Assembly: GCF_910578895.1 (NCBI RefSeq)
Contig: NZ_CAJTSC010000014.1
Location: 1-64,000 of the forward strand
Direction: 5' to 3'
DNA: 64,000 nucleotides
DNA from: an uncultured Bacteroides sp.
GTDB taxonomy: Bacteria; Bacteroidota; Bacteroidia; Bacteroidales; Bacteroidaceae
The notes beneath the pieces were generated by a model that did no database searches, had not been told where the DNA came from, and saw only the letters and a program-made list of their open reading frames with translations. Numbering within the stretch: position 1 is the first letter of the stretch; each line of letters begins with the position of its first letter. Shown here in pieces: positions 63,901 to 64,000 of the stretch. The translations under genes were made by a program, and so were the position numbers.

Positions 63901-64000
63901 GCCCTCTGTACATATCCATATATTCCCTTGGGAATCTTCAGTCATGTTGCCTACTACGGAAAAGGAAAGTTCGTTGCGGGCAGCACGATAAAAGTCGAAA
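60991..64000 (-). CDS. Hybrid two-component sensor/regulator (HTCS), 5' end beyond the window
   Basis: At least 1002 residues; the frame stays open to base 64000, so the true start is outside and the ATG at 63945 is internal. The N-terminal part is periplasmic reg_prop propeller repeats (NIWICTEGGGLNLYHP, GNIWLGTHGNGLFLL), then a Y_Y_Y domain (YRLKGYDEEWH, TNIPPGNYTFEI), one TM helix (WWAYTLYICIVLAILFIVI), HisKA (FFTNISHEIRTPITLI, phospho-His), HATPase (DNGSGISEENCEKIFERFYQ), a receiver with LVVSDIMMPK and a proper KPF, and an AraC helix-turn-helix. It senses an oligosaccharide of the PUL target and activates susC. Confidence 0.93.
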   Translation of the reverse strand, partial: FDFYRAARNELSFSVVGNMTEDSQGNIWICTEGGGLNLYHPDRKKIKHFNFQTGTRFSSDYLKDIVYDKYRDCLWIAADFSNKINRFYPASQDLSVIPLPIEAGVATFSLADTSEKLYIGTTDAVVCLDKATLKSDILFKEKNLFTHNYNMLLFDSKGRLWFATDNGCASYSIVSKKIKVYKIHFKYSVHSAKELVNVLFEDRDGNIWLGTHGNGLFLLNEKASAFLLHTNPEMFSGGNIRAISSTPSGNLLIGTGHGLSVLSKTDGNIMNFSSKAGFPLPLINHKAILIASDGNIYMGGNTGMAIMQEDYLQYPRRIYNVLLTDLYVDNKEVTNGTPTDILKNSFTYTDKIKLNHSQNVFSIVFSTDNYLHTGGGEILYRLKGYDEEWHASHIGNTATYTNIPPGNYTFEICMKEYPEVTRALQVIIVPPFYATWWAYTLYICIVLAILFIVIREYKIRLYLKTSLSFELREKQHLEEMNQSKLRFFTNISHEIRTPITLIIGQVELLLSSGKLSSYTYSKLLNIHKNAANLKLLLTELLDFRKQEQGKLQLKVFEFDLYALLKEQHILFKELSVNRNITFSLDSDCTRCLIWGDRFQLQKVINNLLSNAFKHTEDGGKITLNLTDETDSCSFSVSDNGSGISEENCEKIFERFYQIENIGKEGTGIGLALSQGIIKAHQGEITVKSQLNQGAVFKVTLKKSNSHFPVSTLCTEPEQPKEYIYHPEEKDAIVSELQSSGSSNKAADGKLLIVDDNEEIRNILQEVFSPLYTVYTAEDGEEAYEKVRTLQPDLVVSDIMMPKMPGTELCMKIKNNIETCHIPVILLTALGTPEHEMDGLRIGADSYIVKPFNVRRLVMQCNNLINTRQILQQKYARQPEVKAEKIATSALDKQFIERAVQITETNLDNPDFSVEMFAREMGCGRTVLFQKIKGITGNTPNNFIMNQRLKKAARLLLDAPEMNITDIAYNLNFGNPQYFNKCFKELFGTSPSQYRKNSAEQQS

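Noticed and set aside
40095..64000. Mobile element or integrase in or around the PUL
   Set aside because: No transposase, integrase, direct repeats or tRNA target can be seen; the PUL looks chromosomal.

Overview
The window is a stretch of a Bacteroides-type chromosome (phylum Bacteroidota). The evidence is a dcw cluster in Bacteroidetes order ending in ftsZ and yqeY, promoters of the TTTG / TAnnTTTG type instead of -35/-10 boxes, SusC/SusD and hybrid two-component (HTCS) genes, glycine-lipid acyltransferases, NVEALA-type secreted peptides, and an in-frame release factor 2 gene. The species cannot be fixed from sequence reading alone.

Left part, 1-23.4 kb (core chromosome). After the 5' end of gyrB and an rpsT/tRNA-Glu unit come recO (+) and, on the minus strand, one long division and cell-wall cluster read from about 18.5 kb down to 2 kb: mraZ, rsmH, ftsL-like, ftsI (with PASTA), murE, mraY, murD, ftsW, murG, murC, ftsQ, ftsA, ftsZ, yqeY. 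Two TGGGG direct repeats 10 bp apart lie just upstream of mraZ and look like an MraZ autoregulatory site. An ECF sigma factor gene is divergent from a pair of acyltransferase genes (glsA/glsB-like, glycine lipid synthesis). dgt and dut are divergent from each other.

Middle part, 23.5-40 kb. A dut - TPR lipoprotein - DUF4292 lipoprotein - EnvC-like M23 unit is followed by a 0.7 kb gap with an unusual palindromic 22-bp repeat array. Next is an AT-rich four-gene island: two six-cysteine NVEALA-type exported peptides, a beta-propeller lipoprotein, and a membrane-anchored CxxC (thioredoxin-like) protein, behind a near-perfect Bacteroides promoter. Ordinary genes follow: an M20 deacetylase (ArgE type), an acyl-CoA ligase, prfB, a 42-aa membrane peptide, a CYTH phosphohydrolase, an MgtC/DUF4010 membrane protein and a TonB-dependent outer-membrane receptor.

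Right part, 40-64 kb. A large polysaccharide utilisation locus lies entirely on the minus strand. In transcription order it holds an HTCS sensor/regulator (running off the window), SusC, SusD, a FAS1 lipoprotein, an Ig-repeat surface lipoprotein, a small secreted paralogue of that lipoprotein's C-terminal domain, a clan GH-A lipoprotein (GH50-like), a GH71/GH99-like enzyme, GH2 with malectin domain, a sialate-O-acetylesterase-type esterase, GH43, GH3, an orphan receiver-AraC regulator with a degenerate receiver, and a CE6-type acetylesterase. The enzyme set suggests an O-acetylated, branched plant- or algal-type glycan; the exact substrate cannot be read from sequence.

The best candidates for something undescribed are the NVEALA / propeller / CxxC island (27.9-30.5 kb), the paralogous domain pair in the PUL (53.3-55.5 kb), the degenerate-receiver regulator (41.0-41.8 kb), and the period-22/23 palindrome arrays at 27.4 and 34.8 kb.
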